Source: Gammaproteobacteria bacterium | GTDB taxonomy: Bacteria; Pseudomonadota; Gammaproteobacteria; Enterobacterales; Alteromonadaceae | Length of the DNA: 64,000 nt | Direction of reading: 5' to 3' | Assembly (NCBI GenBank): GCA_017302255.1 | Contig: JAFLDV010000003.1 | Span: forward strand, 1-64,000 | Shown here: positions 35,018 to 42,599 of the stretch, one piece after another | Layout of the letters: each line of letters begins with the position of its first letter | Position numbering within the stretch: position 1 is the stretch's first letter | Position numbers and translations under genes: made by a program | The notes under the pieces: generated by a model | What the model was told of the DNA's origin: nothing | Seen by the model: the letters and a program-made list of their open reading frames with translations, nothing else | Database searches by the model: none

Positions 35018-36709
35018 TTATTTCGCATTTGCCCGTGATGCATCACGCGCGGCTTTAAACTCTTTGCCTTCGTACCAGTTTGGCCAAGTGTTAGAGTCAG
35101 CTAACTCACGACCTGTGCGGTAGTACAAGAACAAATCCTGTTGCGCACCGCGCAGATCCCAGGCATCAGAAAACTCATCTTCGACTTTGTGGTAGCAGCA
35201 AGTGTTAAACGCTTCGCGCTGAGCTAAGCCCCACTCTTTGCCGTGTTCCACGCTGTCTTCACCACCTTTAGCGTACAACATTGGTACGCCAACTTTTGCT
35301 AAGTTGAAGTGATCTGAGCGGTAATAATGACCACCAGCGCCATTAGCCTCTGGCGCCACGTAACGCCCTTGTTGCTCGGTATGTTTTTTCAGAATATCTT
35401 CCAGCTCAGAACTACCATGCCCCACCACAACCATATCTTTCATCGGACCATACACGTTCATCACGTCCATGTTGATGCCAGCGACAGTTTTATCCAATGG
35501 GAATAATGGATTTTTAGCATACCAAGCTGAACCAAGGAGACCGCGTTCTTCCGCAGTAACAGCGACAAACAACACCGACCGTTTTGGTTTTGGCTGAGCG
35601 GCAAAGTATTCTGCAAGTGCAATCAAGCCACCGGTGCCTGAAGCGTTATCCTGCGCGCCATTAAATACCTTATTTTTTGGGTTTGAGAAATCAACGCCCA
35701 AATGATCCCAATGCGCCATGTACAACACCGCTTCATCCGGACGCTCAGAGCCTTCAATGTAACCAGCAACGTTGGCAGAGGTTAACTCTTGAACATTACT
35801 TTTCACACTCACAGAGGCTTTAATTCCTAGCGGAATAGGCGCGAATCCCTTGCTTAGCGCTTTTTTGCGCATTGATTCAATGTCTTCGCCAATAGTCGCG
35901 AACAAAGTATTTGCCGCTTCTGTGGTGACCCAACCATCTACAGCATCACGATCAGCATTTTTATTTGGATTGATCAAATCAAATTTTGTCGCTGAGCCGC
36001 CAGCCACAACATGCCAACCGTATGATGCGGCTTCAGTTTCATGGATAATCAAAGCCATCGCTGCGCCTTGACGAGCAGCTTCTTCGAACTTGTAAGTCCA
36101 ACGACCGTAATAGGTCATGTTGTTGCCGGTAAACAATGCAGGATCTTTAGTCGCAAAACCAGGGTCATTGACGAACATCACCACGGTTTTACCTTTAACA
36201 TCAAGGCCAGCATAGTCGTTCCATTGGTATTCTGGCGCCACGATGCCGTAACCCACAAACACCATGTCAGACTCTTTGACTTCGCTCAGTTCAGTAACTC
36301 GGGTGGTCCAAGTGAACATTTGCTCACGGTATTTAAATTCTGCAGGCGCTTTTTCACCAGTAAAAGTCATGCTAGAAACTGCCACCGGATCAATCCGAAC
36401 CAACTGCACTGGCTGGATATAACTGTCGCCATTAACGGGCTTCAAGCCAATACGTTTAAATTGCTCGGATAAATAAGCAACCGTGACTTCTTCGCCTTTT
36501 GTTGCTGGTGCGCGGCCCTGAAATTCATCAGAAGCTAAAGTTTTGATGTATTCACCGAGTCGAGGGTTCATCTCGGTATCTGGCAATGCAGTTGCTACCT
36601 GTGGTGCTTTACTTGTTTCGGTTTCTTGCGGTTGCTTGGTACAAGCCGCTAAACCGATACATGCACTGAGTGCCAACCATGTTCCTGAAAACCAAAATTG
36701 TGGTTTCAT
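35018..36709 (-). CDS. M28-family metallopeptidase lipoprotein with PA domain
   Basis: A 563-residue periplasmic lipoprotein (CIGLAACTKQ; lipobox LAAC). A protease-associated insert (residues about 135-250, VGYGIVAPEYQWNDYAGLDVKGKTVVMFV) precedes the M28 zinc core: AHWDHLG (His), NGAQDNASGTGG (bridging Asp), VTAEERGLLGS (Glu pair), GINMDVMN (Asp), YRSDHFN (His). The set is complete. Probable aminopeptidase. ATG 36709 has GGAG upstream, and a 14-bp palindrome (36725-36738) lies just beyond. Confidence 0.93.
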   Translation of the reverse strand: MKPQFWFSGTWLALSACIGLAACTKQPQETETSKAPQVATALPDTEMNPRLGEYIKTLASDEFQGRAPATKGEEVTVAYLSEQFKRIGLKPVNGDSYIQPVQLVRIDPVAVSSMTFTGEKAPAEFKYREQMFTWTTRVTELSEVKESDMVFVGYGIVAPEYQWNDYAGLDVKGKTVVMFVNDPGFATKDPALFTGNNMTYYGRWTYKFEEAARQGAAMALIIHETEAASYGWHVVAGGSATKFDLINPNKNADRDAVDGWVTTEAANTLFATIGEDIESMRKKALSKGFAPIPLGIKASVSVKSNVQELTSANVAGYIEGSERPDEAVLYMAHWDHLGVDFSNPKNKVFNGAQDNASGTGGLIALAEYFAAQPKPKRSVLFVAVTAEERGLLGSAWYAKNPLFPLDKTVAGINMDVMNVYGPMKDMVVVGHGSSELEDILKKHTEQQGRYVAPEANGAGGHYYRSDHFNLAKVGVPMLYAKGGEDSVEHGKEWGLAQREAFNTCCYHKVEDEFSDAWDLRGAQQDLFLYYRTGRELADSNTWPNWYEGKEFKAARDASRANAK

Positions 36710-37068
36710 AAAAACTCCATTCTTATAGTTATAACTATTCCCAACAACCTGAATGCTGCCAGTTGGCGCGGTCTAACTTCGCCGCCGGCTTCAATTAAAA
36801 GCCAGTTGCCTAATAGATTCGCACCCACTACTAGCCTGGTTACTGAGGATAATATGGAGATAGGCCGATAAACCCATCTAAACTCGATGTTACTGCACCT
36901 GAGCTTGCGATGCTAGCATCTCCAGCTTATGCACTTGGCGGCTCATCTAGTTAAAACCACGCTATAGTTGCTGTAGTTTAAGCCCTCGACTGCAAACGTA
37001 TGCAGCCAGCTCAAGCGGCGAATGCTTTGTGTTAGCATAAGGGTTTGCATAACGAACAAGGCGCCAAT
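36710..37068. other. Intergenic region without gene
   Basis: A 359-base gap between divergent M28 and GH13 genes. It contains the perfect palindrome ATAGTTATAACTAT (36725-36738) next to the M28 start, possibly an operator. I see no further gene or RNA. Confidence 0.55.
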
Positions 37069-38982
37069 ATGAACAAATTCAAATGGTTAACATTAGTGAT
37101 GCTGCCACTATGCTTGCTAAATTCTTGTACTAAGGCGCCAACTAATGAAGAGTTGTCTGCGAAAGCAGTGCCGCAAGCTGTCGAGCCGGAAGGGAAAGTG
37201 GTTATTTATCAGGCTTTTACTCGATTATTCGGCAACAAAATTACCACGAACAAACCTTGGGGTACTGCCACAGAAAATGGTGTTGGCAAGTTTAATGATT
37301 TCAACGATGAAGCATTTATCGGATTAAAAAAACTTGGGGTCAGCCACCTCTGGCTCACTGGCGTTGTTCATCATGCGATGGTGGCAGATTACACCGCCTA
37401 TGGCATAGATGCCGATGATCCTGATGTCGTCAAAGGCCGTGCCGGCTCGCCTTATGCGGTTAAAGATTATTACGATGTGGATCCAGATTTAGCCATTGAT
37501 CCAGCCAAACGCATGGAGGAATTTAAAGCCTTTCTCGCCAGAGCGCATCAACATGGCATCAAAGTGATTATCGATATAGTCCCGAACCATGTTGCACGCC
37601 ATTATCGCTCGACCACCAAACCTGAAGGTGTGCGAGATTTTGGTCAGGATGACAATGTCAGTGTTGAATACCATCGGGACAACAATTTTTATTATGTGCC
37701 CAACCAAGCCTTTGAATTACCAGACTACCCTCAAGGCTTTCAAGCACTTGGGGGCGAAGCACACCCGCTTCGCGATGGCAAATTTACTGAATTCCCAGCA
37801 AAGTGGACCGGTAATGGCGCTCGGGCTGCCAAGCCAAGGTTTGATGACTGGTTTGAAACCGTGAAAATCAACTATGGGGTTAAACCTGACGGTAGCTTGG
37901 ATTTTGTTAAGCTGCCAAACGACTATGCCACAAAAGACCACGCCGCCCATCGCGCTTTCTGGCAACAACAAACAGTGCCAAGTTCATGGCTTAAATTTCA
38001 ACAAATTACCCAATATTGGTTAGCGCTTGGTGTCGATGGCTTTCGTTATGATATGGCAGAAATGGTTCCGGTAGAATTTTGGAGCTATCTCAATAGTGAA
38101 ATCAAAGCGACTAAGCCAGATGCGTTATTGCTTGCAGAAGTTTATCAACCAGCGTTGTACCGCGACTACATTCATCTGGGCAAAATGGATTATCTGTACG
38201 ACAAAGTCGGATTTTATGACAGCCTCAAGCCATTGATGCAAGGCAAAGGCACTGCATCTGCGGTTTTTGCTGCGCAGCAGCAAGTCCAAGATATCGCAAA
38301 ACACATGCTGCACTTTTTGGAAAACCATGACGAACAGCGGATCGCCAGCCCTGAATTTGCCGGTGATGCGCTGAAAGGCAAACCTGCCATGGTGGTTTCT
38401 GCACTGATTAGCACCTCCCCGACTTTGTTGTATTTCGGTCAAGAGAGTGGTGAAGCTGGTGCATTAGCCGCTGGTTTTGGTCAGCCTTCTCGTACTAGCA
38501 TTTTTGATTATGTCGGTGTCCCTGCACACCAAGCATGGATGAATGGTGGTCGTTTTGATGGTGGCGGCTTTACTGAAGCACAGCAGCAACTTCATCAATT
38601 TTATCAACAACTCATGCAAATCTCGGCAAGCCGACCAGCCCTTCAGGGTCAATTTGTTTCCTTGCATCAACATAATTTGCAAACAGCTGGGTATAGCGAA
38701 CAACAAATGAGTTTTGCTCGCTTTAATGAGCAACAACGGCTAATAGTCATCAGTAATTTCAGTGAGCAACCGGCAAGCTTTAGCCTGCAAGTTCCTGCAG
38801 AACTATTACAGCAATGGCAAGTTGCACCAGGTGAGATCAAGCTCTCGGAGCTATTGCAACAGAATGGACCTCATTCAAGCACAGCCTATAACTTACACTA
38901 CGCATCAGGACAAGCTGGCACTATCAATGTGCAATTAGCGGGGCTTGGTTCTGTAGTTCTCGTAGTCCCTTCTGCCAAATAG
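37069..38982 (+). CDS. GH13 alpha-amylase-family lipoprotein
   Basis: A 637-residue lipoprotein (MNKFKWLTLVMLPLCLLNSCTKAP). The four GH13 regions are present: VIIDIVPNHVA, GVDGFRYDMAEM (nucleophile Asp), LLAEVYQ (acid Glu) and FLENHDEQRI (transition-state Asp). A C-terminal beta domain follows. Specificity (amylase, maltogenic or glucosidase type) is not clear. I chose ATG 37069, preceded by AAGGCG; the upstream in-frame ATG at 37045 lacks a site. Confidence 0.92.
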   Translation: MNKFKWLTLVMLPLCLLNSCTKAPTNEELSAKAVPQAVEPEGKVVIYQAFTRLFGNKITTNKPWGTATENGVGKFNDFNDEAFIGLKKLGVSHLWLTGVVHHAMVADYTAYGIDADDPDVVKGRAGSPYAVKDYYDVDPDLAIDPAKRMEEFKAFLARAHQHGIKVIIDIVPNHVARHYRSTTKPEGVRDFGQDDNVSVEYHRDNNFYYVPNQAFELPDYPQGFQALGGEAHPLRDGKFTEFPAKWTGNGARAAKPRFDDWFETVKINYGVKPDGSLDFVKLPNDYATKDHAAHRAFWQQQTVPSSWLKFQQITQYWLALGVDGFRYDMAEMVPVEFWSYLNSEIKATKPDALLLAEVYQPALYRDYIHLGKMDYLYDKVGFYDSLKPLMQGKGTASAVFAAQQQVQDIAKHMLHFLENHDEQRIASPEFAGDALKGKPAMVVSALISTSPTLLYFGQESGEAGALAAGFGQPSRTSIFDYVGVPAHQAWMNGGRFDGGGFTEAQQQLHQFYQQLMQISASRPALQGQFVSLHQHNLQTAGYSEQQMSFARFNEQQRLIVISNFSEQPASFSLQVPAELLQQWQVAPGEIKLSELLQQNGPHSSTAYNLHYASGQAGTINVQLAGLGSVVLVVPSAK

Positions 38983-39032
38983 CGACAGGCCATTAGCTAC
39001 AGGCCATTAGCGCCCCCACATTCCACATACCA

Positions 39033-39058
39033 ACGCGAGCCGATACTTTGGCTCGCGT
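39033..39058. terminator. Hairpin after the GH13 gene
   Basis: ACGCGAGCC (39033-39041) and GGCTCGCGT (39050-39058) form a perfect 9-bp GC-rich stem, but with no T run. Two direct copies of ACAGGCCATTAGC (38985-38997, 38999-39011) lie before it. Possible terminator or Rho-dependent end. Confidence 0.4.
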
Positions 39059-39182
39059 ACTCGGCATTTCATCCAGTTCATTCTCAATTTACTTACAATT
39101 GCATCACGTCTATAAAACGGTTAAGTTATCCAAGCAGAGCTTATTTCTGTATCAATTGATGTCGTAACATAGGATTTTTATC

Positions 39183-40151
39183 ATGGATTATAATTTAATT
39201 GTCCCCGCTTTCATTGCCCTTGCCGCGCTGATCACCATCGCCAAAGCTATAGTAATAGTGCCGCAAAACACTGCGCTTTTAGTAGAACGGCTTGGTAAGT
39301 ACCACAGCACTTTAACTGCGGGTATGCAATTTGTTCTGCCTTATATTGACCGTATCGCGTATCGCGTATCGCTAAAAGAAAGTGCCATCGACATTCCAAG
39401 TCAGGCTGCGATCACCAAAGACAATATCAGTTTGACCATCGATGGTGTTTTATATATTAAAGTTATGGAGCCATACAAAGCATCCTATGGTATTGATAAC
39501 TATAAATATGCTGTTATTCAGTTAGCGCAAACATCAATGCGCTCTGAGCTAGGTAAACTCGATTTAGATAAAACCTTTGAAGAGCGCGATAGCTTAAACG
39601 CTAAAATTATTAGTGCCATTAACCAAGCATCTGCGGCTTGGGGTGTGCAAGTCATGCGTTATGAGATCAAGGACATTAATCCACCAGGATCTGTGCTTGA
39701 TGCCATGGAAAAACAAATGCGCGCCGAACGGGAAAAACGTGCGGCAATTTTAGATTCTGAAGGGAAAAGACAAGCTGCTATTAACATGGCAGAAGGTAAT
39801 CGTCAGGCCACGGTATTGGCGGCTGAAGCTCAGCAACAATCAACTTTGTTAGCGGCAGAAGCGGAAAAGCAACAGCAAGTATTAAAAGCTGAAGGTGAAG
39901 CCCAGTCTATTGAATTAGTCGCTGCTGCCCGCGCTAAAGCCTTGACCTTGATTGGTGAAGCCGCAGCAACGCCACAAGGTAAAGCAGCTGTACAATTGGA
40001 TTTGGCAACAGAAGCTATTGCTGCGAAAAAGGCGATTGCTCGCGAATCGACTGTTGTGCTGATGGATAATGACAAATCCAATACCGGTAACACTGTCGCT
40101 GAAGCTTTAGGTGTGATCGCTGCAATCCAAAAGAGTGGCAATTTTAACTAA
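39183..40151 (+). CDS. SPFH/band 7 membrane protein (QmcA/stomatin-like)
   Basis: A 322-residue protein with an N-terminal membrane anchor (residues 5-25), the SPFH domain (about 27-190: VPQNTALLVERLGKYHSTLTAGMQFVLPYIDRI, EIKDINPP) and a long Ala/Glu/Gln-rich coiled coil (about 195-290). Such proteins form large membrane cages with NfeD partners. The next gene is an NfeD protein, which supports a two-protein complex. Confidence 0.9.
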   Translation: MDYNLIVPAFIALAALITIAKAIVIVPQNTALLVERLGKYHSTLTAGMQFVLPYIDRIAYRVSLKESAIDIPSQAAITKDNISLTIDGVLYIKVMEPYKASYGIDNYKYAVIQLAQTSMRSELGKLDLDKTFEERDSLNAKIISAINQASAAWGVQVMRYEIKDINPPGSVLDAMEKQMRAEREKRAAILDSEGKRQAAINMAEGNRQATVLAAEAQQQSTLLAAEAEKQQQVLKAEGEAQSIELVAAARAKALTLIGEAAATPQGKAAVQLDLATEAIAAKKAIARESTVVLMDNDKSNTGNTVAEALGVIAAIQKSGNFN

Positions 40152-40160
40152 GGAATGCAC

Positions 40161-40622
40161 ATGAGTTTTACTTCCGCTTTATTATTGCTTGCGGTGCTTT
40201 GCCTGATTGCCCTGCCCTTTGCAGTGCCGGGGTTACTTGAACTGTTGTTAGCATTAACCATCGCAGCACTATTAAACGCAATGTTAGTGTGGATGGGTAT
40301 AGTTCCAGAACAAAGCCATGTGATTTTGCTGACATTGGCTGGCACAACCATTGTCAGCGCAGTGTTAATTTGGAAACCACTGCGCCGTTTGCAAAAAAGT
40401 GGCGAGAAACTTGAAGAAGATAGTGGTATCTCCGATTTTGTTGGCACAGTGCTTTACCTAAATGCACCGCTGAGCAAAAGCGAAGTCGGCCAGATCGATT
40501 TTTCTGGAGTAAGTTGGCAGGTTCGCTTAAGTGCCGATTCGACTCAGGAGCTGTTACCTGCGGGCGCTGCAGTTAAAATTGTCAGCGCTACTGTTGGTTT
40601 ACTCGTCGTCACTAGCGTTTAG
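40161..40622 (+). CDS. NfeD-family membrane protein
   Basis: A 153-residue NfeD1-type protein: two or three N-terminal helices (MSFTSALLLLAVLCLIALPFAVPGLLELLLAL) and a C-terminal OB-fold (about residues 75-153, ISDFVGTVLYLNAPLSKSEVGQIDFSGVSWQVRLS). It partners SPFH proteins. I chose ATG 40161 because AAGGA is 6 bases upstream; ATG 40155 directly abuts it. It lies 10 bp after the SPFH gene. Confidence 0.88.
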   Translation: MSFTSALLLLAVLCLIALPFAVPGLLELLLALTIAALLNAMLVWMGIVPEQSHVILLTLAGTTIVSAVLIWKPLRRLQKSGEKLEEDSGISDFVGTVLYLNAPLSKSEVGQIDFSGVSWQVRLSADSTQELLPAGAAVKIVSATVGLLVVTSV

Positions 40623-40639
40623 CTTTACCTGACTGCATA

Positions 40640-40673
40640 GCCCCCTTGGCTGCTTTTGACGGCCAAGCGGGGC
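40640..40673 (+). terminator. Probable terminator after nfeD
   Basis: GCCCCCTTGGC and GCCAAGCGGGGC form an imperfect GC-rich stem (one extra base on the right arm) ending in TTCCC; no long T run. Confidence 0.45.
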
Positions 40674-40743
40674 TTCCCAAGCTTAGAAAAACTCTTTTTA
40701 GCCCATATCCTTTCACAAGCCATTTTTATGTTAGCTAAATGAC

Positions 40744-40810
40744 TTACATATTTAAATGTAATTAAATTTCCTTACATTTGAAATTGTAAGCGTATTGAAT
40801 TACAATTCAA
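40744..40810 (+). promoter_or_regulatory. Promoter and operator array of the SatD/DUF3307 operon
   Basis: Two 18-bp inverted repeats of TTACA-N8-TGTAA, at 40744-40761 (TTACATATTTAAATGTAA) and 40772-40789 (TTACATTTGAAATTGTAA), have centres 28 bp apart. A third partial one (TTACA half site at 40800) is centred another 28 bp on. A separate 16-bp palindrome, TTGAATTACAATTCAA, lies at 40795-40810. A promoter TTGAAA-N17-TACAAT (40778-40806) overlaps sites 2 and 3, so binding would occlude it. A 118-base leader follows. Confidence 0.65.
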
Positions 40811-40923
40811 TTGAACACAAAACTCTCAAACATAACCACGAACAGTGTTAGAGCTATCGGGTTGCCAAAACGTGAACAATTGATTTTATGTTCTAAGATC
40901 ACTGAAAACATGAGGACGGAAGC

Positions 40924-41544
40924 ATGGGCTGGAGTGCAGTCATCACGGGCGATTTGGTGCGTTCATCAAAAATGGCTCCCGATCGTTACAACTTAATTTT
41001 GCAGCAACTCGAACAAACCTTAGCAACGCTCAGCTCAAACCACACTGATTTCAGCATCTATCGCGGCGATGGTTTTCAGCTATATTTACCAAATCCTGAG
41101 CAATCGATAACGGCTGCACTATTGATTCGCTTAAACTTAATCTCTCACGACGCCGATTGTCGTTTGAGTATTGGTCTGGGAAATATTGATAGCAAACGGT
41201 CACAAATCAGTATGTCAACCGGCGAAGCCTTTACCCTCTCAGGCCGCGGCTTGGAAGCACTAAAAGATGTGTATTGGTCTTTGCAATTACCGCAATCGCT
41301 GTCGGTTGACTGGCAACTCTTATTACGCTTTGCTGATGTTTTATTGCAACAGATGACGGCAAGACAAGCGCAGGTGTTGTATGGTTATTTAACTGGCGAT
41401 AATCCCTCGCATCAGCAGTTGGCAGATCAAATGCAAACTTCGCGGGCGAATATCACCCAATTGCTCAACCAAGCGCATTACACATTGTTCCAAGATTTAT
41501 TAAGTCAATTTAAGCGATTTTTAGGCGAACAAGGAAAGTTATGA
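40924..41544 (+). CDS. SatD-family protein with C-terminal HTH
   Basis: A 206-residue cytoplasmic protein. Residues about 1-115 match the SatD pattern (WSAVITGDLVRSSKM, SIYRGDGFQLYL, LSIGLGNID), a fold of unknown reaction that resembles nucleotide-cyclase domains. Residues about 150-200 look like a winged or sigma-4-type HTH (GDNPSHQQLADQMQTSRANITQLLNQAHYTLFQDLLSQ), which could bind the operator array before the gene. It overlaps the next gene by 4 bases (ATGA). Function unknown. Confidence 0.7.
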   Translation: MGWSAVITGDLVRSSKMAPDRYNLILQQLEQTLATLSSNHTDFSIYRGDGFQLYLPNPEQSITAALLIRLNLISHDADCRLSIGLGNIDSKRSQISMSTGEAFTLSGRGLEALKDVYWSLQLPQSLSVDWQLLLRFADVLLQQMTARQAQVLYGYLTGDNPSHQQLADQMQTSRANITQLLNQAHYTLFQDLLSQFKRFLGEQGKL

Positions 41545-42308
41545 CGGATCTCCCTTTATTGATATTGCTGCTAGTCGGTCATATTTTAGGTGACTTCTAC
41601 CTACAACCGAAAACGTGGGTGGATGATCGGATCGCTAAACACTTTCATTCAGTAAAACTGCGCTATCACGTTTTAGTACACACAGTGCTAACTGCGCTGG
41701 TGTTATGTTATTGGAGCTGGCTACAAGGCACCAGCCTATCACTAATGAGTATTAGCTACTGTTGTGGATTGGTTGCTGCGAGTCACTTTGTCATCGACGC
41801 CGCAAAATCTTATGCCAAAGCCACAGTGTGGCCATTTGTTCTTGATCAAATAGCGCATGGCGCGATCTTGGTTTGTGTCTTTTGTTTTTTCACCGAGCAA
41901 TGGTCGGTACTATGCGAAACATTCGCTAAGACGCCATCATTCACGGTGTTGGCGGTGCTCTTAGGTTATCTGTTAGCCATGACACCGACATCCATTCTGG
42001 TTGGTTTATTATTAAGAAGCTGGCACTCCGCTATTCCTGAAAGCTCACGCACGCAAAGCTTAAGCGATGCCGGACATTACATCGGAATATTAGAACGATT
42101 GTTGATAGTGACTTTTGTTGTGCTAAACGAACTAGGCGGCGTCGGTTTTCTACTCGCGGCGAAATCAATATTTCGCTTTGGCGATTTAACTCGAAGCACC
42201 GACAAAAAACTTACCGAGTATGTGCTGCTTGGCACACTACTTAGTGTCGGCTGCAGTTTGGCGATCGGCTTAATCTTAAGGTTTATTATCAATACAAACC
42301 TTGCATGA
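41541..42308 (+). CDS. DUF3307 membrane protein
   Basis: A 255-residue integral membrane protein with about seven hydrophobic segments. The N-terminal DUF3307 motif is LLLVGHILGDFYLQPKTWVDDR, with a conserved HxxxD (GHILGDF) and later HFVIDAAKSY and DQIAHGAIL, a spread His/Asp pattern like membrane-bound enzymes or transporters. The ATGA overlap with the SatD gene implies they act together. Function unknown. Confidence 0.72.
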   Translation: MTDLPLLILLLVGHILGDFYLQPKTWVDDRIAKHFHSVKLRYHVLVHTVLTALVLCYWSWLQGTSLSLMSISYCCGLVAASHFVIDAAKSYAKATVWPFVLDQIAHGAILVCVFCFFTEQWSVLCETFAKTPSFTVLAVLLGYLLAMTPTSILVGLLLRSWHSAIPESSRTQSLSDAGHYIGILERLLIVTFVVLNELGGVGFLLAAKSIFRFGDLTRSTDKKLTEYVLLGTLLSVGCSLAIGLILRFIINTNLA

Positions 42309-42530
42309 TGTTAATGCACATTCAGTCGAAAAAAGTTCATATCTATTCGGCAAACTAGTTTTTAAATCAGTCATAGCATCTGAAATGTTAATGAAACATA
42401 ATTTCACAGCAAGATGCGGATAAAAGCTGCAAGATAGCGCATATTTTTTGTGGAAAAAAAGCGAAATTCAGGTATCTTGTGCAGGTTTTTTCTGGCTCCA
42501 ATTTCGCCGCAAAATCGCACGAGTGAGCAG

Positions 42531-42571
42531 AACTATTTTCGACTGCGAAATTGCATAGCAATGCAATAGTT
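42531..42571 (+). promoter_or_regulatory. Compact three-stem structure in the decarboxylase leader
   Basis: Nested complementary arms: AACTA (42531-42535)/TAGTT (42567-42571) enclosing TTTCG/CGAAA (42537-42541, 42546-42550) and TTGCAT/ATGCAA (42551-42556, 42561-42566). All but one base of the junction is paired. The structure ends 28 bases before the ATG, close to AAGGAACC. It could be an RNA control element or a DNA operator. Confidence 0.5.
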
Positions 42572-42599
42572 CGCAACCCAGCCACGTTAAGGAACCACC

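Noticed and set aside
38985-39011. Tandem ACAGGCCATTAGC copies as a CRISPR-like or mobile repeat
   Set aside because: Only two copies of 13 bases with one base between them; a local duplication after the stop codon.
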